Both the position numbers and the translations under genes were made by a program. 40,819 nucleotides of DNA from Caldilineales bacterium (lineage in GTDB: Bacteria; Chloroflexota; Anaerolineae; J102), in the NCBI GenBank assembly GCA_024102915.1, contig JAGFJG010000102.1:1-40819 (forward strand), given 5' to 3'. The stretch's first letter is position 1. Each line of letters opens with the position of its first letter. Below, in pieces: positions 33,139 to 40,819 of this stretch. The notes under the pieces were generated by a model, which did not search any database, was not told the origin of the DNA, and saw only the letters and a list, made by a program, of their open reading frames with translations.

Positions 33139-35340
33139 ATGCCCAACCTCAATCCCGACATCCCCACCGCCGAACTGACCGCCGCCCTGGACGAAACCAT
33201 GCAAGCTATGCAGGCTTTCGGCCAGACCGTGCTTACGCCGGAATTGCTGCTGCTCACATTCGCCCGCGCCGAGCCATACAACGCCAGCCGCCTGCTGCGC
33301 TTGCTCAGCCGCGAGCGGGGCTTCGATCTGGCCGAGTTCACGCGCACGGTCGAGCAAATGGCCAAACTGCGCAAAGGCCGCGACGGTCAATTGAATTTTA
33401 TGTCAACATCAGGCCGCCCCATCCCCCTTTCCGACGAGATGCTGGTGGCATTGGACGAGGGCCGGGGCATCGCCCAGGCGTTGGATGAAGTGCAGGTGGG
33501 GACGCACCACGTGCTGGGGGCGATGTCGGAGCGAGGCGTGAGCGTCAGCGCATTCTTGCAGCGGCATGGCGTCACCCCGGCGGCGATGACCGACCAACTG
33601 ATGGCCGAGGCGCAGATTCAGCGCAACACCGCCAACGATCTGGCCGCTCAGGCGCAAGCGGGCGAGATGCGACCCTTGCATTATCGCCAGGATTTGCTGC
33701 GCGACCTCAGCACCTTGCTGGCGCTGGCGGGCAGCCGCCACATCTTGCTGATCGGCCAACCGGGCGTGGGGCGGCGTTCCTTGGCGCGCTCGTTGGCGTT
33801 GCTCATGGCCGAGGGCAAAGGGCCGGCGGGGTTGAAATCGCTGGTCGAGATCAACGAAGGGGCGCTGCTCACCGATCCGGTCAAGGCGTTGCAGGCGGGA
33901 TTGCGGCAGGCCACGGGCGGGATTCTGTTCGTGCCCAACATCGAGCGCTTCTTCGGCGGGGTGTTGGACGCCATCTTCCCCAAGGCCGAACGTCCGCTGC
34001 AAAAAGCCTTTCTCGAATCCGACCCGGTCATCATTGGCTCGACCACGCAGGCTGCGTTCGACAAACTGATCGCCAAATCCCCCGCCGTCGTCGAAAACGC
34101 CAACCTGTTGCCCGTGCCCGAACCCGGAGTGGAGGAAACCGCCGCTATCCTGGCCGTTCATCGCCCACACCTGGAAGCGGAATATGGCCTGAGCATCAAG
34201 GCATCGAGCACGATCACGGCAGCCAATCTGGCCAAACGCTATCTCACCGAAACGCCGTTGCCCGCCTCCGCCCTGCAATTGCTGCACCGCAGCGCTGCTC
34301 TGGTGCGGGCGGGAAAACAGGCGCAGAACCCGTTCCGCCCGCAGGTCGGCGATGGCGCCACGCTGGATGACGAAGACATCGCCCTGGCTTTGAGCCTGCT
34401 CACCGGCATCCCCGTCACCCGGCTGGGGGTGGACGAGCGGGCGAAATACGCGCGCATGGTCGAGGCGATTCGGGAACGCATCATCGGCCAGGACGAGGCG
34501 GTGCTGGCAATCTCGCGGGCGGTGAAGACGGCGCGAGTGGGATTGAAGGACCCCAAGCGCCCGATTGGCTCCTTTCTTTTTCTCGGCCCCACCGGTGTGG
34601 GCAAAACCGAGCTTTCCAAAGCCCTGGCCGAGTTCATGTTCGGCAGCGAGGAAGCGCTGTTCGAGTTGGACATGAGCGAATACCAGCAAGAACATGCCGT
34701 AGCCCGGCTGATCGGGGCGCCGCCCGGCTATGTCGGTTACGAGGGCGGCGGACAATTGACCGACCATGTGCGCAGTAAGCCTTATACCATTGTCCTGTTC
34801 GACGAGGTGGAAAAGGCGCATCCCCGCGTGCTCGATGTGCTCTTACAGGTGATGGAGGAGGGGCGGTTGACCGACGGGCAGGGCAGGACCGCCTATTTCA
34901 ATGAGGCGGTCGTGATCATGACCAGCAATCTGGGTTCGGAGCACCTGACCGAGCCTCTTGTGAGCGAGCATCATCGCGAACTGGTCATGGCCTCGGTGCA
35001 GCGCTTCTTCCGCCCGGAATTCCTCAATCGGTTGGATGACATCGTCATTTTCAGCGCGCTTTCGCCGGAAAACCTGCGGCAAATCCTGGGCTTGATGTTG
35101 AAGAAAGAGCAGAAATTGTTACAGGGTCGAGGTCTGGGTTTGGAAGTGAGCGACGCGGCGCAGACCTGGCTGCTGGCTCAAAACGATCATCCGGAATGGG
35201 GCGCTCGGCCGCTGCGACGCATCATCCAGCGAAACCTGCGCGAGCCGCTGGCCGACTACCTGCTGGCGCATGATCCGGCTGCCGGTACGGTCGTGCGGGT
35301 GGATGCCAACGCCGAGGGTCTGGTGTTCGACATCGGTTGA
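33139..35340 (+). CDS. Clp/HSP100-family AAA+ ATPase with degenerate first ATPase domain
   Basis: A 733-residue protein of ClpB/ClpC type. In order: an N-terminal Clp-N-like double helical repeat (about 10-150); AAA domain 1 (about 190-400) with GQPGVGRRS at about 208, where arginine replaces the Walker A lysine, and GGILFVPNIERF in place of the ILFIDE Walker B; and AAA domain 2 (about 450-733), fully canonical: GPTGVGKTELSKAL, LDMSEYQQEHAVARLIGAPP, VLFDEVEKAHP, MTSNLGSEHL, FFRPEFLNRLDD. There is no long M-domain coiled coil, and the ClpP-binding LGF/IGF loop is absent. So only the second ring should hydrolyse ATP, probably for unfolding or remodelling without ClpP. It has its own promoter; a methyltransferase gene follows after 12 bases. 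Confidence 0.87.
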   Translation: MPNLNPDIPTAELTAALDETMQAMQAFGQTVLTPELLLLTFARAEPYNASRLLRLLSRERGFDLAEFTRTVEQMAKLRKGRDGQLNFMSTSGRPIPLSDEMLVALDEGRGIAQALDEVQVGTHHVLGAMSERGVSVSAFLQRHGVTPAAMTDQLMAEAQIQRNTANDLAAQAQAGEMRPLHYRQDLLRDLSTLLALAGSRHILLIGQPGVGRRSLARSLALLMAEGKGPAGLKSLVEINEGALLTDPVKALQAGLRQATGGILFVPNIERFFGGVLDAIFPKAERPLQKAFLESDPVIIGSTTQAAFDKLIAKSPAVVENANLLPVPEPGVEETAAILAVHRPHLEAEYGLSIKASSTITAANLAKRYLTETPLPASALQLLHRSAALVRAGKQAQNPFRPQVGDGATLDDEDIALALSLLTGIPVTRLGVDERAKYARMVEAIRERIIGQDEAVLAISRAVKTARVGLKDPKRPIGSFLFLGPTGVGKTELSKALAEFMFGSEEALFELDMSEYQQEHAVARLIGAPPGYVGYEGGGQLTDHVRSKPYTIVLFDEVEKAHPRVLDVLLQVMEEGRLTDGQGRTAYFNEAVVIMTSNLGSEHLTEPLVSEHHRELVMASVQRFFRPEFLNRLDDIVIFSALSPENLRQILGLMLKKEQKLLQGRGLGLEVSDAAQTWLLAQNDHPEWGARPLRRIIQRNLREPLADYLLAHDPAAGTVVRVDANAEGLVFDIG

Positions 35341-35352
35341 GCAGGGGCGGAG

Positions 35353-35886
35353 ATGAATCACGCCGACCATGTGCGCCTGCTGGCGAATGGGGTTCCGGCC
35401 GAAACCGGCCAGACCTGGGCCGACCTGGGAGCCGGGCGAGGGGCGTTCACGCTGGCCCTGGCGGATTGTCTGGGGCCGGGCAATACGCTCATCGCGGTGG
35501 ACAAAGACCGGCGGGCGTTGGACGCGCTGGCTCGCTCGATGCGCGCAGATTTCCCTCAGACGAAGTTTCACTCCCTGGCCGCCGACTTCACCCGCCCTAT
35601 GGATTTGTCCCCGCTTGACGGCATCGTCATAGCGAACGCCCTGCATTTCGTAAAGCGTCGCCAGCAGGCGGATGTGGTTGAGGGGATTCGCTGGCATCTC
35701 AAGCCGGGAGGGCGATTGATCCTGGTCGAGTACAACACCGACCGGGGCAACCACTGGGTTCCGCACCCGCTCTCGTTCGGTTCGTGGGCGGGCGTGGCGC
35801 AACAGGCCGGGTTCACCCACACCGAGCTGCTTGCCACGCATCCCAGCAGCTTTTTGGGCGAGTTTTTCGCGGGGGTGAGTTGGTGA
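35353..35886 (+). CDS. Class I SAM-dependent methyltransferase
   Basis: A 177-residue small methyltransferase. Seen: motif I TWADLGAGRGAFTLALADCL (start TWADLGAGRG), the acidic ribose-binding residue in LIAVDKDRRAL, motif IV DGIVIANALHFVKRR, and LKPGGRLILVEYNTDRG. It is preceded by GGGGCGGAG and follows the Clp-like gene by 12 bases, so it is probably translated from the same transcript. The short length and lack of extra domains suggest a small-molecule substrate. Its link to the remodelling ATPase is unknown. Confidence 0.82.
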   Translation: MNHADHVRLLANGVPAETGQTWADLGAGRGAFTLALADCLGPGNTLIAVDKDRRALDALARSMRADFPQTKFHSLAADFTRPMDLSPLDGIVIANALHFVKRRQQADVVEGIRWHLKPGGRLILVEYNTDRGNHWVPHPLSFGSWAGVAQQAGFTHTELLATHPSSFLGEFFAGVSW

Positions 35887-35962
35887 GAGGATGTGATCAT
35901 GTGTATACTTGTTGACACATCTCGCCTTGAATAATCTGCCCACACCTTTCGTTGATCCTGGC

Positions 35963-38335
35963 ATGAAAGAAGAGGAAACTCGACAATATCTCATCGACCC
36001 CAAACTAAAGGCTGTGGGATGGGATTCATCACCTCATTCGATTTCGCCTGAACATCCCATCGCGCCGGGACGGCTTGTGCCAATGGGTCAATCGGCACGA
36101 CGTGAACCGGCATTGCGAGTCGACTACTTGTTGCGGTATGCACCGAATCAGGCGATTGCCGTGCTCGAAGCCAAGCGAGACACCATGCCAGCCGGCAGTG
36201 GTCTGCAACAGGCAAAGGGATATGCCGAAAGGTTGGGCTTGAAGTTTGCCTATTCGAGTAACGGCAAGCAGTTCATCGAATTTGATTATCTCACCGGGCT
36301 GGAGCGCAAGCTGACCAATATGCCTTCGCCCGAAGAACTGTGGCGCAGGTTGCACGGTCAGGCAGTTGAGAACGAAGTGCATAGTCAACGATTGCTAACT
36401 GGCTATGCCCCTGTGGCAGGGAAAAAACCTCGATATTACCAGGAGATTGCCATCAATCGAGCAGTTGAAGCGATATTGGCGGGAAGAGATCGAAATCTCC
36501 TAACGATGGCAACCGGCACCGGCAAAACCTTTGTCGCATTTCAAATATGTTGGCGGTTATGGGAAATGCGATGGAACAGGCAGGGTGAGCATCGCCGACC
36601 CAAAATCCTATTCCTTGCCGACCGCAATTTTCTGGTTGATGACCCCAAGGATAATATGTTCGCGCCTTTCGGTGACGCTCGCTACAAGATTTCGGGCGGA
36701 CGAGTGGTCAAAAGTCGGGACATATATTTCGCCATTTATCAGGCTATCGCCGAACGTGATGGACAGCCAGGTCTGTATCGGAAGTTCGACTCTGATTTCT
36801 TCGACTTGATTGTGGTGGATGAATGTCATCGCGGCAGCGCCAGAGATGACAGCAACTGGCGAGAAATTCTTGAATACTTTGAGCCAGCCTATCAGTTGGG
36901 AATGACGGCGACGCCATTGCGCCAGGACAACCGGGACACCTATCGCTATTTCGGCAACCCACTTTATACCTACAGTTTACGCCAGGGTATTGAGGATGGT
37001 TTTCTGGCTCCTTATCGCGTGCGGCAAGTGATGACAGATGTCGATGCCTCAGGCTGGCGACCTTATGAAGGTCAGGTTGACAGTGAAGGTCGGGAAATCC
37101 CGGACGATGTTTATCAGACCAAAGATTTCGAGCGTGAAGTTGCTTTGTTAGCACGCACCAATGCGATCGCCCGCCATCTCAACGATTTTTTGAAGAAGAC
37201 CAATCGCTTCGACAAAACGATTGTGTTTTGCGTCGACCAGGAACATGCCGACGCCATGCGACATGCCCTGGCGCGAGAGAATGTCGATTTGATGAAAGCG
37301 CACCGCAATTATGTGGTGCGCATCACTTCGGATGAAGGGAAGACAGGTCGGGGGTTATTGGGTCAATTCAAGGATCCGGAAATAGAGACGCCTGTCATCG
37401 TTACAACATCACAGTTGTTGACGACGGGCGTGAATGTACCCACCTGCAAGAATGTCGTCATCGTGCGAGTCATCAACGCTATGACGGATTTCAAGCAGAT
37501 CATCGGACGAGGGACGCGGGTGGCGGAGGATCAGGGCAAGGTGTCTTTCAATATCATCGACTACACCGGCTCTGCCATGCGTCGGTTTTCCGACCCGACA
37601 TTCGATGGCGAACCGGTGGAGATCACTGAGGAAGAAATTGACGAACAGGGAAAGGTGATTGAAGTCAGGGGAAGTGAGAAACAGGATGTTGATTCGGGAG
37701 GCGAGGGAGATGACGGATTCAAACCGGGCGGTTGGGAAGAGGTGGGTGCCGATGACTCAGAGCCGCGCAAGTATTATGTGGACGAAGGGCAGGTCGAGAT
37801 CATAGCCGAAACAGTTTACGAACTGGATGCTGACGGCAAACGCCTGCGCACATCCAGCTTTCGTGACTACACCGGAAAGGCGGTTAGGATGCTCTTCAAT
37901 GCACCTGAGGCTTTGCAGAACAGTTGGCTCAGTGTCAAACAACGCAAGCAAATCATCGAATCACTGGCCGAACGCGGGATCAAACTGGACGAACTGCGCC
38001 AGACATTGGGCCAACCGGACGCCGATCCCTTTGATCTGCTCTGCCACTTAGCTTTTAATGCACCGCTGTACACACGGAAGCAGCGAGCAGAACGGCTACG
38101 GCGCAATCGCCAGGATTTCTTCGACCAGTATGGCCCCGATGCCCGCCTGATATTGAACGAATTGCTGGACAAATATGTCGAGCACGCCGTACCTTACTTT
38201 GCTATGCCAGACACCATCAAAGTGCTGCCTGTCTCAGAACATGGCAATGTGGTCGAGATTATCCGTTTTTTTGATGGGGCGGATAAGATGACGGAAGCGG
38301 TGGAACGGATGCAAGCGCTGCTTTACGATACATAA
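35963..38335 (+). CDS. hsdR: Type I restriction enzyme, R subunit
   Basis: A 790-residue restriction subunit from the ATG at 35963, giving MKEEETRQYLIDPKLKAVGWD, a typical HsdR start; a TTG 18 codons upstream (35909) is the alternative, and neither has a strong ribosome-binding site. In order: the nuclease domain with VDYLLRYAPNQAIAVLEAKR (D...E-x-K core); helicase motor with Walker A ATGTGKTF (about 182), VVDECHRGS (DECH box, about 285), GMTATPLRQDN, and QIIGRGTRV; and a C-terminal region matching the EcoEI R-subunit C domain. The enzyme translocates and cuts unmethylated DNA with HsdM and HsdS. The gene is separated from hsdM by a transposase element. Confidence 0.92.
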   Translation: MKEEETRQYLIDPKLKAVGWDSSPHSISPEHPIAPGRLVPMGQSARREPALRVDYLLRYAPNQAIAVLEAKRDTMPAGSGLQQAKGYAERLGLKFAYSSNGKQFIEFDYLTGLERKLTNMPSPEELWRRLHGQAVENEVHSQRLLTGYAPVAGKKPRYYQEIAINRAVEAILAGRDRNLLTMATGTGKTFVAFQICWRLWEMRWNRQGEHRRPKILFLADRNFLVDDPKDNMFAPFGDARYKISGGRVVKSRDIYFAIYQAIAERDGQPGLYRKFDSDFFDLIVVDECHRGSARDDSNWREILEYFEPAYQLGMTATPLRQDNRDTYRYFGNPLYTYSLRQGIEDGFLAPYRVRQVMTDVDASGWRPYEGQVDSEGREIPDDVYQTKDFEREVALLARTNAIARHLNDFLKKTNRFDKTIVFCVDQEHADAMRHALARENVDLMKAHRNYVVRITSDEGKTGRGLLGQFKDPEIETPVIVTTSQLLTTGVNVPTCKNVVIVRVINAMTDFKQIIGRGTRVAEDQGKVSFNIIDYTGSAMRRFSDPTFDGEPVEITEEEIDEQGKVIEVRGSEKQDVDSGGEGDDGFKPGGWEEVGADDSEPRKYYVDEGQVEIIAETVYELDADGKRLRTSSFRDYTGKAVRMLFNAPEALQNSWLSVKQRKQIIESLAERGIKLDELRQTLGQPDADPFDLLCHLAFNAPLYTRKQRAERLRRNRQDFFDQYGPDARLILNELLDKYVEHAVPYFAMPDTIKVLPVSEHGNVVEIIRFFDGADKMTEAVERMQALLYDT

Positions 38336-38340
38336 CCTTC

Positions 38341-38380
38341 GAATGAATTCGTCGGCTGAACATGAGAAATCCCTGTAAAT
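38341..38380 (+). repeat. REP-like module A (degenerate)
   Basis: GAATGAATTCGTCGGCTG followed by AAATCCCTGTAAAT (38367-38380). The conserved left part and spacing are kept, but the right half of the palindrome is lost. It lies 5 bases after the hsdR stop codon. Confidence 0.65.
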
Positions 38381-38430
38381 ATTCTGGTAGACACGCCTTC
38401 CAAAATCCAATCCGGTGACACCCTGCCAGC

Positions 38431-38474
38431 GAATGAATTCGTTGGCTTAGATTGGCAAATCCCTTCAGGGATTT
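38431..38474 (+). repeat. REP-like module B
   Basis: GAATGAATTCGTTGGCTTAG then AAATCCCTTCAGGGATTT (38457-38474), a palindrome with one mismatched central pair. A T7 tract follows at 38487-38493, and tnpA starts at 38510. Confidence 0.75.
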
Positions 38475-38509
38475 GTCGCCGAGAGCTTTTTTTCGCCCCA
38501 AACAACCTT

Positions 38510-38938
38510 ATGGCCTATTGGCGTCTTTTCTATCATTTTGTCTGGACAACCAAAAATCGGGAACCGCTCATCACCGCCGACATCGAACCGAATCTGTATC
38601 GATTTCTGCACGCGCAGGCGAACGAGATGTACTGTCCTTTATTCATCATAGGCGGCATCGAAGACCACGTACATGTGCTGGCAGCTGTACGCCCAGCCGT
38701 ATCACCGTCGGCCTTCATGAAACAACTGAAGGGCAGCAGCTCGCGTTTTGTCACACTAGCATTCAAACGGCCATTCGTCTGGCAGGAAGGCTTTGGTGCG
38801 TTTTCGGTGTCGGAAGCTGATGTGCCGCAAGTGCGTCGCTACATCGAACGCCAAAAGGAACATCACGCTGGCCGGGATTTGATCGATGCCTGGGAACATA
38901 CCGATCAGCTAAACCTCGGTCCGTCGGCCATCGAATAG
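38510..38938 (+). CDS. IS200/REP-associated Y1 transposase
   Basis: A 142-residue single-domain Y1 HUH transposase. Seen: the first strand FYHFVWTTKNREPLIT, the metal-binding HUH motif EDHVHVL (His53, His55), the segment FVWQEGFGAFSVSEADV, and the catalytic tyrosine in RRYIERQKEHH (Tyr111, Gln115). All catalytic residues are present and the length is normal, so it looks active. These enzymes cut and join single-stranded DNA at hairpins. The stop codon lies within module C. No TnpB partner is present. The flanking module pairs recall REP-associated tyrosine transposases; the protein itself is equally close to plain IS200 TnpA. Confidence 0.88.
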   Translation: MAYWRLFYHFVWTTKNREPLITADIEPNLYRFLHAQANEMYCPLFIIGGIEDHVHVLAAVRPAVSPSAFMKQLKGSSSRFVTLAFKRPFVWQEGFGAFSVSEADVPQVRRYIERQKEHHAGRDLIDAWEHTDQLNLGPSAIE

Positions 38939-39008
38939 AATTCGTTGGCTTACAATAACAAATCCCTGCAGGGATTTGCCGCCGACAGCCGGACAATTCC
39001 ATTGGCCG
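38927..39008 (+). repeat. REP-like module C (82-base direct repeat, copy 1)
   Basis: The first of two identical 82-base copies (the second is 39057-39138). It begins GCCATCGAATAG, which is the end of tnpA including its stop, and holds GAATTCGTTGGCTT and the perfect 18-base palindrome AAATCCCTGCAGGGATTT (38960-38977). Perfect identity means a recent duplication. Confidence 0.85.
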
Positions 39009-39021
39009 ATGATGGTTTTTC

Positions 39022-39035
39022 AAGGCAAATGCCTT
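39022..39035. repeat. Short hairpin between modules C and D
   Basis: AAGGCA (39022-39027) and TGCCTT (39030-39035) are perfect inverted copies two bases apart, within the 48-base spacer that separates the two identical 82-base repeats. It has no counterpart elsewhere in the element. Confidence 0.4.
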
Positions 39036-39056
39036 CGCCGCCATCCCGCCCAGATA

Positions 39057-39138
39057 GCCATCGAATAGAATTCGTTGGCTTACAATAACAAATCCCTGCA
39101 GGGATTTGCCGCCGACAGCCGGACAATTCCATTGGCCG
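39057..39138 (+). repeat. REP-like module D (82-base direct repeat, copy 2)
   Basis: Identical to 38927-39008, including the last codons of tnpA and the palindrome (39090-39107). It ends 44 bases before the chosen hsdM start. An open frame runs from a TTG inside it into hsdM, so the repeat may have replaced the original hsdM leader. Confidence 0.85.
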
Positions 39139-39182
39139 CAAAATTTCGCAAATGCCCGCCCCCAAAAAAGGACGACAACCCC

Positions 39183-40742
39183 TTGCCCCGCATCCACACC
39201 ACCCCAACCAAATCCAAAACCAGCGCCAGCCAACTGCGCAGCATCGTCAAATCCGCCCGCGATGTGATGCGCAAGGACAAGGGCCTGAGCGGCGACCTGG
39301 ATCGCCTGCCCATGCTCACCTGGATCATGTTCCTCAAATTCCTGGACGACATGGAGAACATCCGCGAGGCGGAAGCGACGCTGGCGGGCGAACCCTACCA
39401 TGCCGCCATCGCCTCGCCCTATCGCTGGCGGGATTGGGCCGCGCAAGAGGATGGCATCAGCGGTGACGACCTCAAAGCCTTCATCAATCAGGATGAGGCG
39501 GTGCGGCCGGACGGCAGCCGCGGGGCGGGGTTGTTCAAATATCTGCGGGGCTTGCAGAGCGCGAATGGCGCCGGTCGCGAGGAGATCATCGCCACGGTGT
39601 TTCGGGGCGTGAACAACCGCATGGAGAGCGGCTATCTGCTGCGAGATGTGATCAATCTGGTCAACAAAATCCGCTTCGATTCCTCCGAGGAGATTCACAC
39701 CCTCAGCCATCTGTACGAGACCATGCTGCGGGAGATGCGAGACGCTGCCGGGGATTCGGGCGAGTTTTATACGCCCCGGCCGGTGGTGCAACTCATGGTC
39801 GAGGTCAGCGATCCCCGCCTGGGCGAGGTGGTGCTGGACCCGGCCTGCGGCACGGGCGGCTTTTTGGTGGAAGCCTACACGCACATGCTGGCGCAATGTC
39901 GCACCGGGGCCGACCGCCAGACCCTCGAAACCAGCATTTTCGGCGGCGAGGCCAAGCCCCTGCCCTACCTGCTGGGCGAGATGAACCTGCTGCTGCATGG
40001 CATGGAATCGCCCAGCATCATCTATGGCAACAGCCTGGCCCAACCGTTGACCAGCATCACCAACGCCGACCGGGTGGATGTGATTCTGACCAATCCGCCC
40101 TTTGGCGGCGAGGAGGAGCGGGGGATTCTGGGCAATTTCCCGGAGGACAAACAGACGGCGGAGACGGCGCTGCTGTTTTTGCAATTGATCATGCGCAAGC
40201 TGCGGCGGGTGGGGCGAGATTCCGAAACCGGGGGCCGGGCCGCGGTGGTCGTGCCCAACGGCACCCTGTTTGGGGATGGCGTGGCCGCTCGCATCAAGGC
40301 GGAACTGCTGACTGAGTTCAATCTGCACACGATCGTACGCCTGCCCAACGGCGTGTTTGCGCCCTACACACCCATCCCCACCAATCTGCTGTTCTTCGAC
40401 CGCTCCGGCCTCACCTCGACCATCTGGTACTACGAACAACCGCTGCCCGAAGGTCGCAAGAGCTACACCAAGACCAAGCCCCTGCGCTACGAAGAATTCC
40501 AGCCATTGCTGGCCTGGTGGCGCCAGCGGGAAGAGAACGAGCAGGCCTGGCAGGTGGCCGCAGCGGACGTGCTAAAAACCGACACCGCCGGCAACGTCCT
40601 CTCCGTCAACCTGGACATCAAAAACCCGAACAGAGCCGATCCTTTTGAGCACATGCCGCCGGAGCAGTTGATCGAGAATATCCTGTCGAAAGACAATACC
40701 TTCGCCAAAATTAGCGAAGAAAAGAGCGGGCGAATAGGATAG
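39183..40742 (+). CDS. hsdM: Type I restriction-modification system, M subunit (N6-adenine methylase)
   Basis: A 519-residue adenine-N6 methyltransferase when started at the TTG at 39183, with AAGGA (39168-39172) 10 bases upstream. Seen: an N-terminal helical HsdM domain (QLRSIVKSARDVMRKDKG, LPMLTWIMFLKFLDDME), then the catalytic domain with SGEFYTPRPVVQLM, motif I DPACGTGGFLVEAY and motif IV NPPFGG (in VDVILTNPPFGGEEE). It methylates the host recognition site together with HsdS, which must lie beyond the window. The frame stays open upstream to 39075, inside module D. An ATG at 39152 with sequence for MPAPKK is one base out of frame because of an A6 tract (39164-39169), so the true start is uncertain. 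Confidence 0.88.
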   Translation: MPRIHTTPTKSKTSASQLRSIVKSARDVMRKDKGLSGDLDRLPMLTWIMFLKFLDDMENIREAEATLAGEPYHAAIASPYRWRDWAAQEDGISGDDLKAFINQDEAVRPDGSRGAGLFKYLRGLQSANGAGREEIIATVFRGVNNRMESGYLLRDVINLVNKIRFDSSEEIHTLSHLYETMLREMRDAAGDSGEFYTPRPVVQLMVEVSDPRLGEVVLDPACGTGGFLVEAYTHMLAQCRTGADRQTLETSIFGGEAKPLPYLLGEMNLLLHGMESPSIIYGNSLAQPLTSITNADRVDVILTNPPFGGEEERGILGNFPEDKQTAETALLFLQLIMRKLRRVGRDSETGGRAAVVVPNGTLFGDGVAARIKAELLTEFNLHTIVRLPNGVFAPYTPIPTNLLFFDRSGLTSTIWYYEQPLPEGRKSYTKTKPLRYEEFQPLLAWWRQREENEQAWQVAAADVLKTDTAGNVLSVNLDIKNPNRADPFEHMPPEQLIENILSKDNTFAKISEEKSGRIG

Positions 40743-40819
40743 GGAATCGCTTTCCGAGCAAGATTTCCGACACCGCTTCGCACCGCTCATGACAGATATT
40801 ATCATACTCATCCAGTGTT

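Larger units (their letters stand above)
38341..39138 (+). mobile_element. IS200-like element with paired REP-type modules, inserted between hsdR and hsdM
   Basis: A tnpA gene of the Y1 class (38510-38938) is flanked by two module copies on each side. All four modules share GAATTCGT(C/T)GGCT followed exactly 22 bases (first base to first base) later by AAATCCCT; in three this continues into the palindrome AAATCCCTGCAGGGATTT or a near-copy. Upstream copies are 90 bases apart, downstream copies 130 bases apart. IS200/IS605 and REP-associated transposases recognise such single-strand hairpins. No target-site duplication is expected for this class. Exact ends are uncertain. Confidence 0.7.

Noticed and set aside
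33409..34821. 470-codon minus-strand frame opposite the Clp-like gene
   Set aside because: Arg/Gln/His-rich antisense product; the plus strand has unmistakable AAA+ motifs.
38457..38493. Module B palindrome plus T7 as a terminator
   Set aside because: The T tract starts 12 bases after the stem, too far for an intrinsic terminator, and the palindrome recurs as part of the REP-like family.
38763..40439. 558-codon minus-strand frame opposite hsdM
   Set aside because: Antisense shadow of hsdM; low-complexity His/Gln/Ala product and it runs through the REP modules and tnpA.

Overview
The window is GC-rich bacterial chromosomal DNA, and its gene content best fits a Chloroflexota (Anaerolineae/Caldilineae-like) organism. 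Supporting signs are lipoproteins with Pro/Thr-rich linkers, a very large helix-turn-helix/STAND/WD40 protein, a clade II-style nos accessory cluster, an archaeal-like DUF166 protein and a SipW-type signal peptidase. This placement is inference from gene families; no rRNA or tRNA gene was found to confirm it. No CRISPR array was seen.

Layout. (1) 1-2793, plus strand: accessory genes for nitrous oxide reductase copper-site maturation: nosF (cut at the left edge), nosY, a small cupin, nosL and a lipoprotein cytochrome c, closed by a probable terminator. (2) 2885-5383, plus: heme A synthase ctaA, a DUF166 protein and an HNH protein with an unusual N-terminus. (3) 5471-9349, minus: a 1292-residue XRE-nSTAND-TM-WD40 receptor. 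(4) 9778-12522, plus: a lipoprotein with a strong terminator, then an 800-base gap with a near-consensus promoter, two tiny ORFs, a palindrome and a second terminator, then an alpha/beta hydrolase. (5) 17303-12716, minus: a four-gene export operon (small secreted protein, SipW-like signal peptidase fused to a DUF5305-like domain, RTX-repeat protein, surface lipoprotein). (6) 17678-20492, plus: a monooxygenase-fold enzyme, a methyltransferase, then DUF2249, cupin and an NnrS-like membrane protein. (7) 23347-23513, minus, and onward to 25689: a diheme peroxidase/FG-GAP/ASPIC fusion, an M23 peptidase without signal peptide, and an AT-rich island with one membrane protein. (8) 30962-25824, minus: a BMP-family ABC importer operon ending in a YgjP-like metallopeptidase, driven by a good promoter that overlaps the end of asnB (32901-31048). 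(9) 33139-35886, plus: a Clp-type AAA+ ATPase with a degenerate first ATPase site, and a methyltransferase. (10) 35963-40742, plus: type I restriction-modification hsdR and hsdM, split by an IS200-like tnpA flanked by four copies of a REP-like module; hsdS is not in the window.

How the genes work together. Regions 1 and 6 point to respiratory nitrogen-oxide metabolism (copper delivery to N2O reductase; DUF2249/cupin/NnrS-like genes typical of NO or denitrification contexts), and ctaA points to an aa3-type oxidase.

The best candidate for an undescribed system is region 5. The two small exported proteins, otherwise unrelated, share a 13-residue pattern directly after their hydrophobic signal segment (A-A-x-L-x-V-x-x-x-G-Q-N-V), and the gene between them encodes a signal peptidase. 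This suggests a dedicated peptidase with its own substrate signature that assembles a surface structure. Second candidates are the structured leader at 10910-11401 and the REP-flanked transposase in the restriction locus.
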